Of a DNA stretch of 64,000 bases, positions 38,101 through 48,918 are shown piece by piece (position 1 is the stretch's first letter; each line of letters begins with the position of its first letter). The stretch lies in NCBI GenBank assembly GCA_963402885.1, contig OY727099.1:11582001-11646000 (forward strand), in the 5' to 3' direction. The notes beneath the pieces were generated by a model that saw only the letters and a program-made list of their open reading frames with translations, made no database searches and was not told the origin of the DNA. This stretch comes from Antedon bifida (Eukaryota; Echinodermata; Crinoidea; Comatulida; Antedonidae). Made by a program: the position numbers and the translations under genes.

Positions 38101-41100
38101 TAGAAAATACAAAAACAGCCAAAACAATTTAACTGTGCTTGTACATAATCACAAAAAAAAAAATATTTCATATAATTTCTACCATCTCGTCATCGGGTGT
38201 ACATTTTCTTACGTTTTCGGTTGAAAGGATTTCCGTCGTTGAAGCTGGTTCTTTCACTGGACGTGTATAATGGACAATTGTTGGTGGTGTCATTTGAGTT
38301 GGTAACGATCTAATAGAATGCTTTCCAGGTATTTTGCTGTTTGCATCATTTGTAGCTGCTGTTTAAAAAACAAAAATAAATTGTATTTGTATTGGTTCAC
38401 TATAGTTAATCTTTATAGTCACCACTTAGTAGACTTTGTTATTGGTTGAGAACAGGAACACAATTTGACAAAACCAAATTTGATCATTACAACCATTCAG
38501 GAAAAATATTCTTTGTTATACACTTATTTGAATAAAAAATACCATATCATAAATCTTTCTTTATATATTTAGTTAAATTGCCAATGATAACCATAAGCGA
38601 TTTCGTTCACTATCCTTCTTAAAGGTGGCAATCAATCAAACATATACAGTACACAAGATGCTCTATATAAACAAAGTCTTATTACAATTTTTTCGGAGTG
38701 GAGTTGTTATTTGTCATTTGAAAAAATCCTGACATGACAGGACTTGGATTGGTAGCCAAGCATCATAACCACCAAGCCACAACTCCACTCCAATGTGATT
38801 GGTCATATTGGTCTTACCTGTAAGTTGCTTATGTTGGATGATTTTGAGTAGTTGGGAAGAAGGTATTTGTATCACACCTTGCCTTAAGTCTGCCATGTTT
38901 ACATTTGTGACATTTGAACTGAAATCAAAACACAGATTGAAGAAAAATATTGAAAAAAATCAAAAGACAATGCAATATCAAATATTGTACTTGACCTAGT
39001 AGTACAGCACAGAATATTATGGTACAGTATATTATGGTACAGTATTATATACCAATACAAATCATTTATATACCTACCGTTTTAGTACAATAATTGGTTG
39101 GTTTGTCTGTGTAAAGAGAGCTATTTCAGCATTTGTAACTGGGGCTTCTGAACTAGATTGTGTTGTAATGTAGGTCCTCTTCTGGGCTCTTGGTTTAGTG
39201 TTTGATAAGATGTTGGACTGGTACGGTTTAAAAGAGGCGGCTACTGTGCTGCCATCTACTTTGGGTAAGTTTGTAGATTGTGGTACTGACAGTTTTGGTA
39301 TTTTACCTAATTTTTTGCTGTCAAATTCCTTTTGGAGAAGAAAGATTATTTTCAGCATTAAGAATCATTTTTTAAAACCAATTTGAAATTAAATTTCTTA
39401 AAGATGTATTGTCCCTTGAAACAAAAAAAAATGAATGTCAAAATATTCTAAATTTAAATTGGCAATATCAAAGTAATATTAAAGTTATTCACTTTAAGTC
39501 GAAAATTCGAGCCAAAAACAACAAGTTTACATAATTAACAGGTAAATTAATTTAATTACATTTCTTCTGGAAAATCGTCGCGAGCGAAAGTAAACAAAGA
39601 TTTCAAACCACGAGTATGCATTATGCATGATGCTAATTAGGATTGTTTACAACTCGTCACAGTTGAGAAGGTGTTTTCACACAAATCTCGAGGAAATTTT
39701 TTTTGATTATGCATACAGAGTAGCCAAACAAGCGCGTTGCATTATGATATATGTTTTGATCGAAAACTTTGACTGGAAGTCAAAGTTATTTTTTGAACAA
39801 AAAAACGTCTGTATTTCAGTAAAATGATTTTTTTTTTGACTAGTTTTTGGTGAAAGTTAATAACTATTATGATACTTCAAAATGACCCACTTTTTTTCGA
39901 AATATTAAAAAAAAATTTTTTTTGGAATTAGTCAAAGGGACAATACATCTTTAAGATCTGTCTACACTATTCAAACTAGTTTGGCAAAGAAAGTGTGATG
40001 TGCCCAAATATGGTAGTGATATGAAGTTAGCATGTCCATATATGGGCACATCACATTTTTTTTCACACAAAGACTGAGCTTTATAGGCTATATATTATAC
40101 AAATTAGTTATCCTGCAAAATACATGGATATAAACCTACAAACTTCATTCAATTTTATGTACAGACATAACTTATAATATAATTATATTAAACTTCAAGA
40201 ATGAGTACTTACTATAGCACCCTTGTGTTTCCTAGATAATGGTGGTTGAACTACCACATGGCTTGTTCCTGTTTTCGTAAATAAATTCTTATGTTTTTCC
40301 TTATCAACAATGATAATATCACTGCAAAAACAATGTGGTTACATATAATATGTTTGTATATGATATATAAAGCCCAAATATCAACAAATTTTATAAATTG
40401 TATACACTTAGAAAGTATAATTTGACACTCAATTTTAAAAACATTTTAGAAATTACACACTGTACTATACGATTACATATTTGGTTTAACAGTATTTTGT
40501 TTGTATTTTTGCTTTTTTTCACATTTTTTCAAGACACAACTTTGCGCTGATTACTAGCTGCATTATGTGAGTATGTTTCCATACGTGTTTGATCCAAAAA
40601 AATGACTGGGCTAATAATGTTCAGCGCTTAGAGGTTTCACAACATTAGGTGTTATATAAATCCATGATATTATTATTTTTAATTGGGTCGTCCAGAATCT
40701 ATTGTGTTTATATGTTTTTAGATTGGAAATAAACCAAACACATACTCATCATCAATTTCTTCTTCTTCTATTTCGTCAGAGGTTATGTCAGAGGTTATTT
40801 CAGAATTTCCGTATGCTGTTACGAAGCCTTGTCCTCTACCAGATTCCTCTGCATCTAAAGCTATTATACAATGATAAGACAATGATCTACTAAAGACCAT
40901 GACATGATGTGTGATTTGAACTCCAAATTTGAAACAGCACAATGTATTTTTTTTATATATAAAAACCTGTTTCTGTTATTGCATTTATATATAAATATAT
41001 TATACATATACAAATGTATATTAAAATAATTTACAATTGAATTTATTTTGCTTTTTATTGTTTATGTAAACTAAACAGCATTACCATATATTATAAATTT

Positions 41101-41418
41101 TATCATTACGATCATATGTTATGTTGATGGAATACAATCTTGTGACGCCTAGGGCCGGCCTAGTCAAGTCTCTAAGCCTTTTTTATATTCTCAGCATGCG
41201 CACATGAAACAGGGACGAGCTGTCCAACATTTTCCAGGTATGTCTCTCTCATCTCCACCACACACGCCGTCCATACGCCTGTCCTGCTGTCAACAATTAC
41301 GGAGTTGGCAGACCAAAACAACAGACAATGGCCTTAATATAATCTCAATAGCATAAGACTGCATTTATAACAATAATTAAGGTTTATTCTTACCAGACAA
41401 TAGATCGGAATAATTCAT
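29111..41418 (-). CDS. SENP6/7: SUMO-specific peptidase of the SENP6/SENP7 type, 21 exons
   Basis: A C48 cysteine peptidase expected to trim poly-SUMO chains in the nucleus. Exons: 41418-41394, 40860-40746, 40321-40213, 39328-39078, 38918-38818, 38358-38183, 37805-37469, 36986-36756, 36238-36129, 35520-35307, 34576-34502, 34314-34213, 34096-33784, 33408-33292, 32578-32357, 31862-31777, 31532-31356, 31001-30839, 30516-30445, 30169-30028 and 29239-29111. All are in phase, giving 1,088 residues. The catalytic domain starts about residue 721: [51 protein letters not shown], catalytic His in [12 protein letters not shown] (about 835), Asp in [10 protein letters not shown] (about 982) and Cys in [17 protein letters not shown] (about 1033). 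An acidic insert between His and Asp, encoded by two exons, splits the domain as in SENP6/7. N-terminal features are a CxxC-x9-CxxC cluster (277-293), a SUMO-interaction-like [11 protein letters not shown] (372-382), NGVNSDD repeats, and VNRSSPI repeats. The start Met is in a 25-nt exon beside the UTP14 promoter. The exon at 38358 has a CAGCAG acceptor, so one residue is ambiguous. Confidence 0.95.
29317..29550. repeat. Two-copy ~115-bp tandem duplication in the last SENP intron
   Basis: The sequence TATTGAGATTTAAATATTTT, through ACTAGACATTTAATAACAGA and an A-run ending AAGAAGTA, appears twice in tandem with several differences. Confidence 0.85.
30212..30313. mobile_element. GCTCTGTCTACAC MITE, copy 2 (internally deleted)
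   Basis: A 102-bp member in a SENP intron. The left end jumps from TAAAGCTCTG straight into TGATGTGTCCAAATATGG. The right end keeps ATAGTGTAGACAGAGC. Confidence 0.8.
30690..30850 (-). repeat. Triplicated splice-donor segment of a SENP exon
   Basis: On the minus strand the exon end GAATTCAAACA|GTGAGT (donor at 30838) is followed by about 55 bp containing AAAGCCTTACC. The unit including GAATTCAAACAGTGAGT is then repeated at about 30765-30785, and in a weaker form (CATACAAACAGGGAGT) near 30715. Three donor-like sites therefore lie in tandem. Only the first is needed for the in-frame model. Confidence 0.75.
31172..31315. mobile_element. GCTCTGTCTACAC MITE, copy 3
   Basis: The left terminus is degraded (AATTAAACTAGTTTGACAAA) and the right terminus intact (GTTTGATAGTGTAGACAGAGC without the final TTTA). 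It lies in a SENP intron 40 bases from an exon. Confidence 0.8.
32111..32301. mobile_element. Short MITE with TTGGTTCCC ends
   Basis: A 191-bp GC-richer block in a SENP intron begins TTGGTTCCCACTAGAACGCA and ends with the inverse of TTGGTTCCCCCTAGATACG. The interior has GTTGCATTGCGTAATC and GACGACGCAATAG, also mutually inverted. It has no coding capacity. The superfamily is not known to me. Confidence 0.65.
32693..32948. repeat. ~67-bp tandem repeat, four copies
   Basis: The unit CTGAAAAAATGACAATGCTG ... CAATGGAGATACAAATAAAA occurs about four times in a SENP intron, the last copy shortened. A 77-codon open frame here is a by-product. Confidence 0.9.
33790..33945 (-). repeat. 21-bp tandem repeat inside SENP coding exon (VNRSSPI repeats)
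   Basis: Seven or eight 21-bp units (GTCAACAGGTCATCACCAATA on the minus strand) lie within exon 33784-34096. They encode tandem VNRSSPI / VNRSSPR heptads just before the catalytic domain. The repeat keeps the frame, and both borders continue as coding sequence with correct splice phase, so it is translated. The heptads are basic and Ser/Pro-rich, hence probably disordered and open to phosphorylation (inference). Confidence 0.85.
34829..34974. mobile_element. GCTCTGTCTACAC MITE, copy 4 (best-preserved)
   Basis: A 146-bp near-complete copy: TAAAGCTCTGTCTACACTAT at the left, the inverse GATAGTGTAGACAGAGCTTT at the right, and a centre TGACATCATCATGTCCATAT. It lies in a SENP intron and is a useful family reference. 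Confidence 0.9.
35840..36000 (+). mobile_element. LINE ORF2 C-terminal fragment
   Basis: The plus strand reads [14 protein letters not shown], followed by Ser/Thr-rich residues and a stop, a pattern common at the very end of CR1/L2/RTE-type reverse transcriptase ORFs. It lies antisense in a SENP intron. Short and degraded. Confidence 0.45.
36485..36580. repeat. Dispersed repeat shared with an insert at 43380-43495
   Basis: GCAGTACACTACATATGTAA and AAAAGAACTGTTGAGTTTCT here are matched in reverse orientation by AACTCAACAGTTCTTTTCAG and CATGGTGTACCGCAAAATGT at about 43430-43480. Confidence 0.55.
39398..39954. mobile_element. TTAA-flanked MITE, copy 1
   Basis: Ends AGATGTATTGTCCCTT and AAGGGACAATACATCT are bordered by TTAA on both sides (39398-39401 and 39951-39954). 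The 549-bp interior matches the copy at 57721-58274 in opposite orientation. TTAA flanks suggest a piggyBac-type insertion, although the TIR start does not look like a classic piggyBac end. It lies in a SENP intron. Confidence 0.8.
39953..40083. mobile_element. GCTCTGTCTACAC MITE, copy 5
   Basis: It starts directly at the right TTAA of the preceding MITE (TTAAGATCTGTCTACACTAT) and ends AGACTGAGCTTTA with the right TIR worn down. The abutment suggests insertion at the edge of the older element or a shared target. Confidence 0.8.
40530..40660 (-). repeat. Dispersed repeat, SINE-like, copy 2
   Basis: The reverse complement contains ATGCAGCTAGTAATCAGCGC and CAAAGTTGTGTCTT as in 9770-9882. The copy is shorter and lacks the 'cttgcctaaggacac' half. 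It lies in a SENP intron. Confidence 0.6.
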
Positions 41419-41949
41419 TTTCAGTAATGGTGTTTCCAGAACATTTTGAGATGATTATTTTTGGCTAGGCCTACCTAATCTCTCTCGCGCGAGCAATAAT
41501 TTCCAAAACCTGAAAATAATCTTCTTTTTCGCCAATGTGACGCGTGTAGAGGGCGTTATTGCAGACTCTGCTGCCCCCAACATACTGTCAATCTTAAAAA
41601 AGAGGTCAAAGTTTATTTACATTCAACACATGTTTTTCTTTCACGTCGGCATTTAAATTGGAAGCTAGCTGTCTATATTTAGTATTATTTAAATGTTTAA
41701 TCAAGGTATATTGTGGTAAGACTATTCATCAGTTTTGTTAAAACTGTATAAATCCTAAATGAACTATTTTTTGTTAAAATTAAAGGCTAAAAAAGGTCTA
41801 GTAAATAAAAAAGAGGCTACCCTCCCTCCGTTACTCGACCCACCAGCAGGAGGAGGAATGTTCATCCGTCCAGTGTGTGTTAGTCGGTTCGCCCCTTAAT
41901 ATATTTTCCAAAATCAATACTGTAATTTGCAGTCCTTGTTTACTTTCAG
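41419..41949. promoter_or_regulatory. Compact bidirectional promoter region, SENP and UTP14
   Basis: About 530 bp separate the SENP start codon (41418, minus) from the first recognised UTP14 coding exon (plus, about 41950). The region includes CpG-bearing segments (CTCTCTCGCGCGAGC near 41483, GACGCGTGTAGAGGGCG near 41538). Head-to-head spacing of this size is typical of shared promoters. Element identities are not claimed. Confidence 0.5.
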
Positions 41950-44902
41950 GTCAACGACAACTGACTCATCATTAAGGATCAGTGGTAGTGACAATGATGA
42001 GGTCTGGAACATTATTCATTATTAATTTAATTAATTAAACAACTTTATTTAGACAAATATTAAAATGTTAAATTTACTTTTTAATACTAATATAGACTAG
42101 GGCCTATTAGAATTACACAAAAATAATAATTTTTATTCATTTTGATTTTAACATTCTATAACTTTAAAAAAGACAGTATGTTTAATTATATATTGTTATT
42201 GATATTGTAGTTATTGATGAAATAAATTTATAATATAATTTTTGTTTAATATTTATTTATTGTTTTTAGGATGATGTTGATGATGAACAACATAGCAAAC
42301 TTTTAAAGGCCATCGGATCTCTAGATGGAAAGAAAGGGTTAGTTTCATACACATTTTGATTATACATATTTATAAATGCTTGATGTATAAATAATGAAAT
42401 TGTTTCTAACATTTCCGTTGTTTTTAGCTGGCTCAAGGTTAAGACTAGATCTTTAAGCTCTGTTCACACTATGTGACAAAACATGTGATGTGCCCATATA
42501 TGGACACAATGATAACATACCACTACCATATTTGGACACATCACACTTTTTTTGTCAAACTAGTTTGATAGTTTGTTTACTGTGTAGACAGAGCTTTAGT
42601 TTAATAACAATTTGATAATATAAATAACTTTTTCATATCTTATTTTAGAAAAAGAGTTCAGCAGAGATCAGAGGCTGTTAAGGAAATATCAGAGTTTACC
42701 TTAGCCTCAAAAGATGGCAAATCAAGTCATGTCAGAGTTCATGAGTTGATGGGGACATTAAAGAGTACAACATCACATTCAGAGCTTAAGAAACAACTAA
42801 TTAATGTTCAAAGAAAAAGTAAAACTTTGTCAGCTTCATTGCCAAAACATGAAGCATTAAAGGTATGGAAACTACACTTAAATACTGTTGAGATTACATG
42901 CCTTGTTGGCCAGCTAGAACAGACTCTTGTAATAGATCGAAATGAAACAACAGACGTGGCTTCTATGTACTTACTGCTGCGGAGGCAGTAACCTTTGGCT
43001 TTTATTTAGTCAATTCCTAATTAGCATACATAGTTACATGTGTGTGTGTATAGTCACTACAACTCTAACTAAAACTTTACTTATGTGTAGGTTGAACGTA
43101 AACTTGCTTATGAAAACACCAGTAATGAGCTCTCAAAATGGCACCAAGCTGTCCAGGCAAATCGAAGAGCCGAACATCTGTCGTTCCCTCTCAACCAATC
43201 AACCACCAGCCTTCAAACCACGGACACCTTTGTCAAGAAATTTAAGATGAAATACAAAGAGTATATTTAATTTAACAAAAGAGCATATCACTAAAGCTCT
43301 GTCTACACTATCAAAGTTTATTTTACAAAAAAATGTGATGTGACCATGTATGGACTCGATGACATACTGTAATACATCACATTCTCACTCCTGAGGATGA
43401 TCAAATCATATTGATCAAAACGTAGAGAAACTCAACAGTTCTTTTCAGAACTAATATACATGGTGTACCGCAAAATGTTTATCAACATACATTATATCAC
43501 TACCATATTTGGGCACATCACACTTGTTTTAGTCAAACTAGTTTAATAGGCAGAGATTTATGTAGCATACATTTGAATAGTGAATTGTTACTAATATTGT
43601 GTTTACATTTCAAATTGTTATCTTTTAGCCTGCAACACCACTTGAGGAGGAAATCTATACGTTGTTACACGGCAGTAAACACATGGAAAGACCTGACAAG
43701 GAGTTTACACAAGCAGAAGAGGAAGCCCTGAAGGCTATGAGTCTAGAGGAGGTATTTGTTAAACATCTTTACATTTTGAAATATTATAGATGACAGGCCT
43801 TGTCTTTTTTAAATTGTAGGTGTGCTACAAATTGCACTCCTCAATACATTCAGGGATGCTGTAGGTGTGCTACAAATTGCACTCCTCAATACATCCAGGG
43901 ATGCTGTAGGTGTGCTACAAATTGCACTCCTCAATACATCCAGGGATGCTGTAGGTGTGCTACAAATTGCACTCCTCAATACATTCAGGGGTGCTGTAGG
44001 TGTGCTACAAATTGCACTCCTCAATACATTCAGGGATGCTGTAGGTGTGCTACAAATTGCACTCCTCAATACATTCAGGGATGCTGTAGGTGTGCTACAA
44101 ATTGCACTCCTCAATACATTCAGGGGTGCTGTAGGTGTGCTACAAATTGCACTCCTCAATACATTCAGGGATGCTGTAGGTGTGCTACAAATTGCAATCC
44201 TCAATACATTCAGGGGTGCTGTAGGTGTGCTACAAATTGCACTCCTCAATACATTCAGGGGTGCTGTAGGTGTGCTACAAATTGCACTCCTCAATACATC
44301 CAGGGATGCTGTAGGTGTGCTACAAATTGCACTCCTCAATACATTCAGGGGTGCTGTAGGTGTGCTACAAATTGCACTCCTCAATACATTCAGGGATGCT
44401 GTAGGTGTGCCGTTTGTATTTTGGTGTGTAGAAGTTTACCAAATTTAAGTGTGTTATAAATCACACTCCTTAAGGGCAGTTTAGGAGTGTGTTAGGTGAG
44501 TGATCTCTCTCGCTCACCTAAAAAAAAAAAGGCCTGCTTAGATGCATGGCAGGATATGCTGGGTGAAACTTGGTTTATTGTATGTTGCCCAGTTTTGACT
44601 ACATTAGAATAGATCAGCCTGACTGAAAATAAAAATGTTCTATAAAAAAAACTATTATACTTATGTGCCGTCAAATGTTACTGTAGTATGAACATATACA
44701 GTACTACCATATTTGGGCACATCACACTTTTTTGTCAAACTAGTTTGATAGTGTAGACAGAGCTTTACAGTATGTTATATGTATTTATATATATATTTTT
44801 TCACTAGGCAAAAGCTAGGCGAGCAGAACTACAGAAAGCAAGAGCTTTACAGTCCTACTACGAGTCAAAGTGTAAACGACAGAAAAAGATCAAAAGTAAA
44901 AA
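41950..44902 (+). CDS. UTP14: UTP14, SSU processome subunit, N-terminal half only
   Basis: UTP14 acts in the nucleolar small-subunit processome and activates the helicase DHR1. Recognised exons: about 41950-42001 (SGSDNDE), 42270-42337 (DDVDDEQHSKLLKAIGSLDG), 42649-42862 (QQRSEAVKEISEFTLASKDG), 43091-43260 (ERKLAYENTSNELSKWHQAV), 43629-43751 (ATPLEEEIYTLLHGSK ... EEALKAMSLEE) and 44808-44902 (KARRAELQKARALQSYYESK). The order and spacing match metazoan UTP14. Two oddities appear. The fourth exon ends at its only GT in phase 2 while the fifth needs phase 0, so the junction lacks a canonical in-frame solution. The downstream half (the part with the second charged region and the conserved C-terminus) was not found in 45-64 kb on the plus strand. 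The start codon is not resolved. It could be a genuine gene with a very long intron, a mis-assembled region, or a decaying copy. Confidence 0.8.
42453..42599. mobile_element. GCTCTGTCTACAC MITE, copy 6
   Basis: A copy in reverse orientation in a UTP14 intron. The left end is TTAAGCTCTGTTCACACTAT, the interior GATGTGCCCATATATGGACA, and the right end GATAGTTTGTTTACTGTGTAGACAGAGCTTTA with a 10-base insertion in the TIR. Confidence 0.85.
43292..43561. mobile_element. GCTCTGTCTACAC MITE, copy 7, with nested insertion
   Basis: The left half (TAAAGCTCTGTCTACACTAT ... ACATACTGTA) and right half (ATATCACTACCATATTTGGG ... CTAGTTTAATAGGCAGAG) are separated by about 115 bp (43378-43495) belonging to the repeat family seen at 36485-36580. 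The MITE is therefore older than that insertion. It lies in a UTP14 intron. Confidence 0.75.
43814..44408. repeat. 45-bp minisatellite, 13 units, in a UTP14 intron
   Basis: The unit TAGGTGTGCTACAAATTGCA ... CAGGGATGCTG is 45 bp, repeated 13 times with only a few variant sites (T/C in CATTCAG/CATCCAG, A/G in GGGATG/GGGGTG, one C-to-A). Because 45 is a multiple of 3, two plus frames and one minus frame stay open, one of them encoding a Cys-rich CRCATNCTPQYIQGC repeat. It lies between two UTP14 exons with no splice support. Confidence 0.95.
44701..44767. mobile_element. GCTCTGTCTACAC MITE, copy 8 (right half)
   Basis: Only the half from ACTACCATATTTGGGCACAT through GATAGTGTAGACAGAGCTTT remains. 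It ends 40 bases before a UTP14 exon. Confidence 0.8.
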
Positions 44903-45050
44903 GTAAGCATATTAAAAGAAAAATGTGTAGAATGATAAATAATGAAATTCTCATTGTGAAGAGCTAGTGTTGCACATTTTCTGGCTGTTTTGATTTAGCT
45001 TTTTGCTTATGTGTACTGTATTTCCAATGAGATCCAGCCAATGATTGTCA

Positions 45051-45476
45051 TTAATGTTATTTGTTGTATATTGTTAAGTTTATCCTATTATTTATCACTG
45101 TGCTCAAGTATACCAAAATGACTATAGTTGAGAACAGTGTTAAACTGGATCGTACATTAATGTTATTTGTTGTATATTGTTAAGTTTATCCTATTCTTTA
45201 TGACTGTGCTCAAGTATACCAAATTGACTATAGTTGAGAACAGTGTTAAACTGGATCGTACATTAATGTTATTTGTTGTATATTGTTAAGTTTATCCTAT
45301 TATTTATCACTGTGCACAAGTATACCAAAATGACTATAGTTGAGAACAGTGTAATAAACGGGATCGTACATTAATGTTATTTGTTATATATTGTTAAGTT
45401 TACCCTATTCTTTATCACTGTGCTCAAGTATACCAAAATGACTATAGTTGAGAACAGTGTTAAACTGGATCGTACA
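45051..45476. repeat. ~107-bp tandem repeat, four copies
   Basis: The unit starting TTAATGTTATTTGTTGTATA and ending AACTGGATCGTACA recurs at 45051, 45157, 45263 and 45371 with small changes. It directly follows the last recognised UTP14 exon. Confidence 0.9.
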
Positions 45477-45709
45477 TTAATTTTATCCTTTGCTTTACTG
45501 TGCTTTGATTTGCTGAGCAAGTTTGGTTGCCCCGCCCCCATATGCTGCCTACTAAATTAGGATTCCCTAGCTTTTCTATAAAAATTGAAGTACCCACAAT
45601 GCACGTTATACGGAAGTCTTAGTCTTGTAAAATACAGACACAATAGTTTTTATCGTATTGTTTTCATTTAAATATCACTAAGATTGTCTTAAACTACAAA
45701 CAACTAAAA

Positions 45710-45892
45710 CTAGATTTGAACTCGTCACTAAGGACGAGTTAGGTTATCCGCAGCGCAAACCCCACGTGCACGTCATACGTTAGAATATTGCGCACAGAAA
45801 AACGATTATGCCATTGTAAAAATGTTAGTGTGCTCTCTATTTTGTGTCACGTCTAAGTATATACACTATATACTGTATACATACTACATAAG
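45710..45892 (-). mobile_element. Helentron-like 3'-end fragment, copy C
   Basis: The terminal CTAG (45710-45713), hairpin arms AACTCGTC / GACGAGTT and GCGGATAACC (minus strand) match the 3' end of copy B and copy D. Similarity to copy D ends near 45892, so only about 180 bp of the 3' end is present. Confidence 0.7.
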
Positions 45893-48800
45893 TATTTTTA
45901 TGAGGAGTAATAAAATGTTCCCCAAAAGTTTGCTATCATTTGTTCATTTATTGTTAGTTCTTGATAAACCTTGGTATGATCAGTATGCCTTATTAATCAG
46001 GCCGCTCTTGTTTAACAAATTTAAATCAATTTTCCTACCAATCCATACAACATTTTCCCAAACTAGCTGAATTATTAAAAGCTGAATGTACAAGTTTAGG
46101 CTGTATTAGAAAAATAAAATTGTGCCACCCAGAATTGTTGTTTTGAAAATAGCACTAATTGTGTGTTTTATATTTTTATTTATTCTTCCTCACATCTCAA
46201 ATGTGCAATAAAAATGAACTTGTATTTTGTTAAGTGGTACTTAATTAGGTTGACTAATCAATCAGGGATTTTTTTTCAAACAATGGCCATTTTTCAGTGT
46301 GTGCATTTTTTTGGTATTGAGGTTTTTAATTTTCTACAAATTTTCTTACGTTTTTCAAAAACTTATCGGCTTATTTGTGTAAAATGTATAACAAGTGCCT
46401 TTGTTTGGGACTTTAAAATGTATGTCAGTGACTAGTTTTCCTACTTATTAGTAGGCTACTAGAAATAGCACCAATTAAAATTCCTTGCACACACTTTCTT
46501 GTACCATGGAGGAAATATATATTTCTTCCACGCTTGTACTCAGCTTTTTTCCTTTTGGGTTACCATATATTTGTTTAATACTGTTTGATTACAGTACTGT
46601 TTAGAATTGGTATTGTGGTACAGGAGACATGCATAGTTGGTGATATTGTGTTCTTTCAACCAGTTAACAAAAGTGTGTAAAATTTTACGATGCTTAAAAT
46701 CCATTATGGTTATAATGGAATTTCCTTTCTTCCTTTCAACTAAACTATGAAAACTTGTATGAAATGCCAGAAAATGATTGAGAAACACGCCAACTATCCT
46801 AGAGTTAAAACTTGGTTTTATATCAATAAGAGAGATCTGTTTTAATAAAGTTAAATTTGTATAATTATTTTGAATAGAAACCTTTTATTTTCAGTAAATT
46901 TATTCTCTATTTTATCATTGATCAAACAACAGTTGAGTTTTGGTACTGTAGAATTGAAAGTAGAATGTAATAGATAACCCATTTGTATGCGAGATGCAGA
47001 GTGAGATTAGAGATTGACATGGTATCCTACAATTCAAGGATCTACATAAAACAGTTTAATATATAAAAGAGATTTTATAAAATAGGCTAATTTAATTTCT
47101 TAATTTAATAACTTAATTATTAACTATTTTTAATGATATAATGTTTATTGTTCAAATCATTGTTTAAATCGATTTTGGGTGATTTATGTTTACTTTATGG
47201 TTTGTAATATTGTGTTTCTTTATAAGAGATGTATGCGACATTATTCTACAGAGAGAAAATAAAGGAAGGAAATAATTGAGCATAATAAACCACCAATAGC
47301 TGATTAAGGAAATATACAGCTTCCTCTACCTATTTTTTAAAGGATGAAAAAAAGAAAAGAATAAAAAAGCTAACAGAAAGATTTTGGGGGTGGGAGGTGG
47401 GGTTCTTGATCTCACTAAGAGTAAAAAAAAACTTTAGTAATACAGAGGGGTAAAGTATAGTGGGAGGAATTGAGGTCAGCCTTACAAAATTAAAAATGAT
47501 TATTGTAATGAAAATTCTTTTAAACAGCATCAATCTGTGTTCAGTCAGCCGGCCCCAACCATGATTGGGGCTGAGGTGGATGGAGATGTAGGTTTAAAAA
47601 GAAAACATTGTACACAAAACGTTCTAGTGTTAGAGTGCCATTTCCAGGCATCTAGATGTCCATATTCCTACAATTTTACACACTTTTTAGCACTGATAGT
47701 GAAAGTTCTGCCTTTTTTTTGCTGTTAATTAGATCAATGTGTCTAAATATGCAAGTTGTCTGTATGTGTACAGCAAGGCTTCTGTGTGCACAATTATCAT
47801 AGTATGTGTAATGGTTTAAGAGTGTGTATGTAACAGTTTCTCTTTAGTGTCAGGAGAGTGAATTCATCAATGATTATTAGATTAATTGCAACAAAGGCTA
47901 TATTATACACCTATAATGCCATCAAGTGTTTTATAAAGTTATTTTCAACAGCGTCACCAATGATTTGTAATATACAGTAACTTTGTGTTGTATCTTCTAG
48001 TTGTGTTCCCTTTCAATGTTTGTTTATTTGTATTTTACATCCTTCTATTCATAGATAAATAAATGTCATAAATCCCATAAATAGACCTAAAAGTTGATAA
48101 GCAAACAAAGGATTCAAGCATATCTGTTTAATTATGGAATATATTGCGGTAAAGAAGACTTAATGACAAGTAAAAATACAAGTGTGTAAATATACATTAT
48201 TTCAACCAATCATTGTCAATATTGTCATAGTTATCAGATGTGATTATTTGTGAGTTTTCATAATGATAACAGGCCTCGATTTTTGCATAATATATCTTGT
48301 AAATGGTGTATACCTATAACATTTACAAATTGCAAATTAATTTATATTTCAACCTTTTTACACTTTTTTTTACACATTGTTTTATAACTGTAAAACTATC
48401 AATTAATTTCTTGGTTTCTATTGTTTCTTACAATTTATTGTATTTTTGTTATATAATTATATGTCATACAAAACCATGATAAAAAATAAACAAAATGTAT
48501 ACACAATATATAATTTGTTTCACTTTTATTTACAAAAATAAAAGTATTTTATCCTTATTTATTTATAGCAATCAAATTTACAAATATACAAAAAAGTAAA
48601 TACAAAAATAAGATATATGTAATAAGGTCACGAAAGGAACCTTATTTCAGGTTGCAAAATACAAATATATATATATATATAGAGTGTTTTGGTTCAAAAC
48701 CATAAAAACTATGACCCAATCATGTGACCCAAGACAAACATATACTGACAAGATAGGAAATTTGAAAATCTTAATGCATAAATCTACAATATAAATGAGA

Positions 48801-48900
48801 TAGCACATGTCCTTCAAAACTGTACAATTCAGGAAAAATATGTGAGTATAGTATATAGTAAACTATATACTATAGCAACCTACGGACCTAACATACATAC
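45893..48900. other. AT-rich interval without a supported gene
   Basis: It was scanned for the missing UTP14 C-terminal half and none was found. A short stretch near 47530-47610 (SQPAPTMIGAEVDGDVG in one plus frame) is higher in complexity than its surroundings but has no domain I recognise. A TA run lies at about 48667-48684. Nothing else is supportable. Confidence 0.5.
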
Positions 48901-48918
48901 CTAACGAAGTAATGTCCT

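Noticed and set aside
43814-44408. CRISPR-like array
   Set aside because: Units are directly adjacent with no unique spacers, and the DNA is eukaryotic; it is a minisatellite.
43800-44459. 219-codon Cys-rich repeat protein on the plus strand
   Set aside because: No ATG start, lies wholly in a 45-bp minisatellite inside a UTP14 intron, and two other frames are equally open.
45822-46435. Open frames of 82 and 90 codons as missing UTP14 exons
   Set aside because: Their translations are Phe/Leu/Tyr-rich and lack the charged, helical character of the UTP14 C-terminal half.
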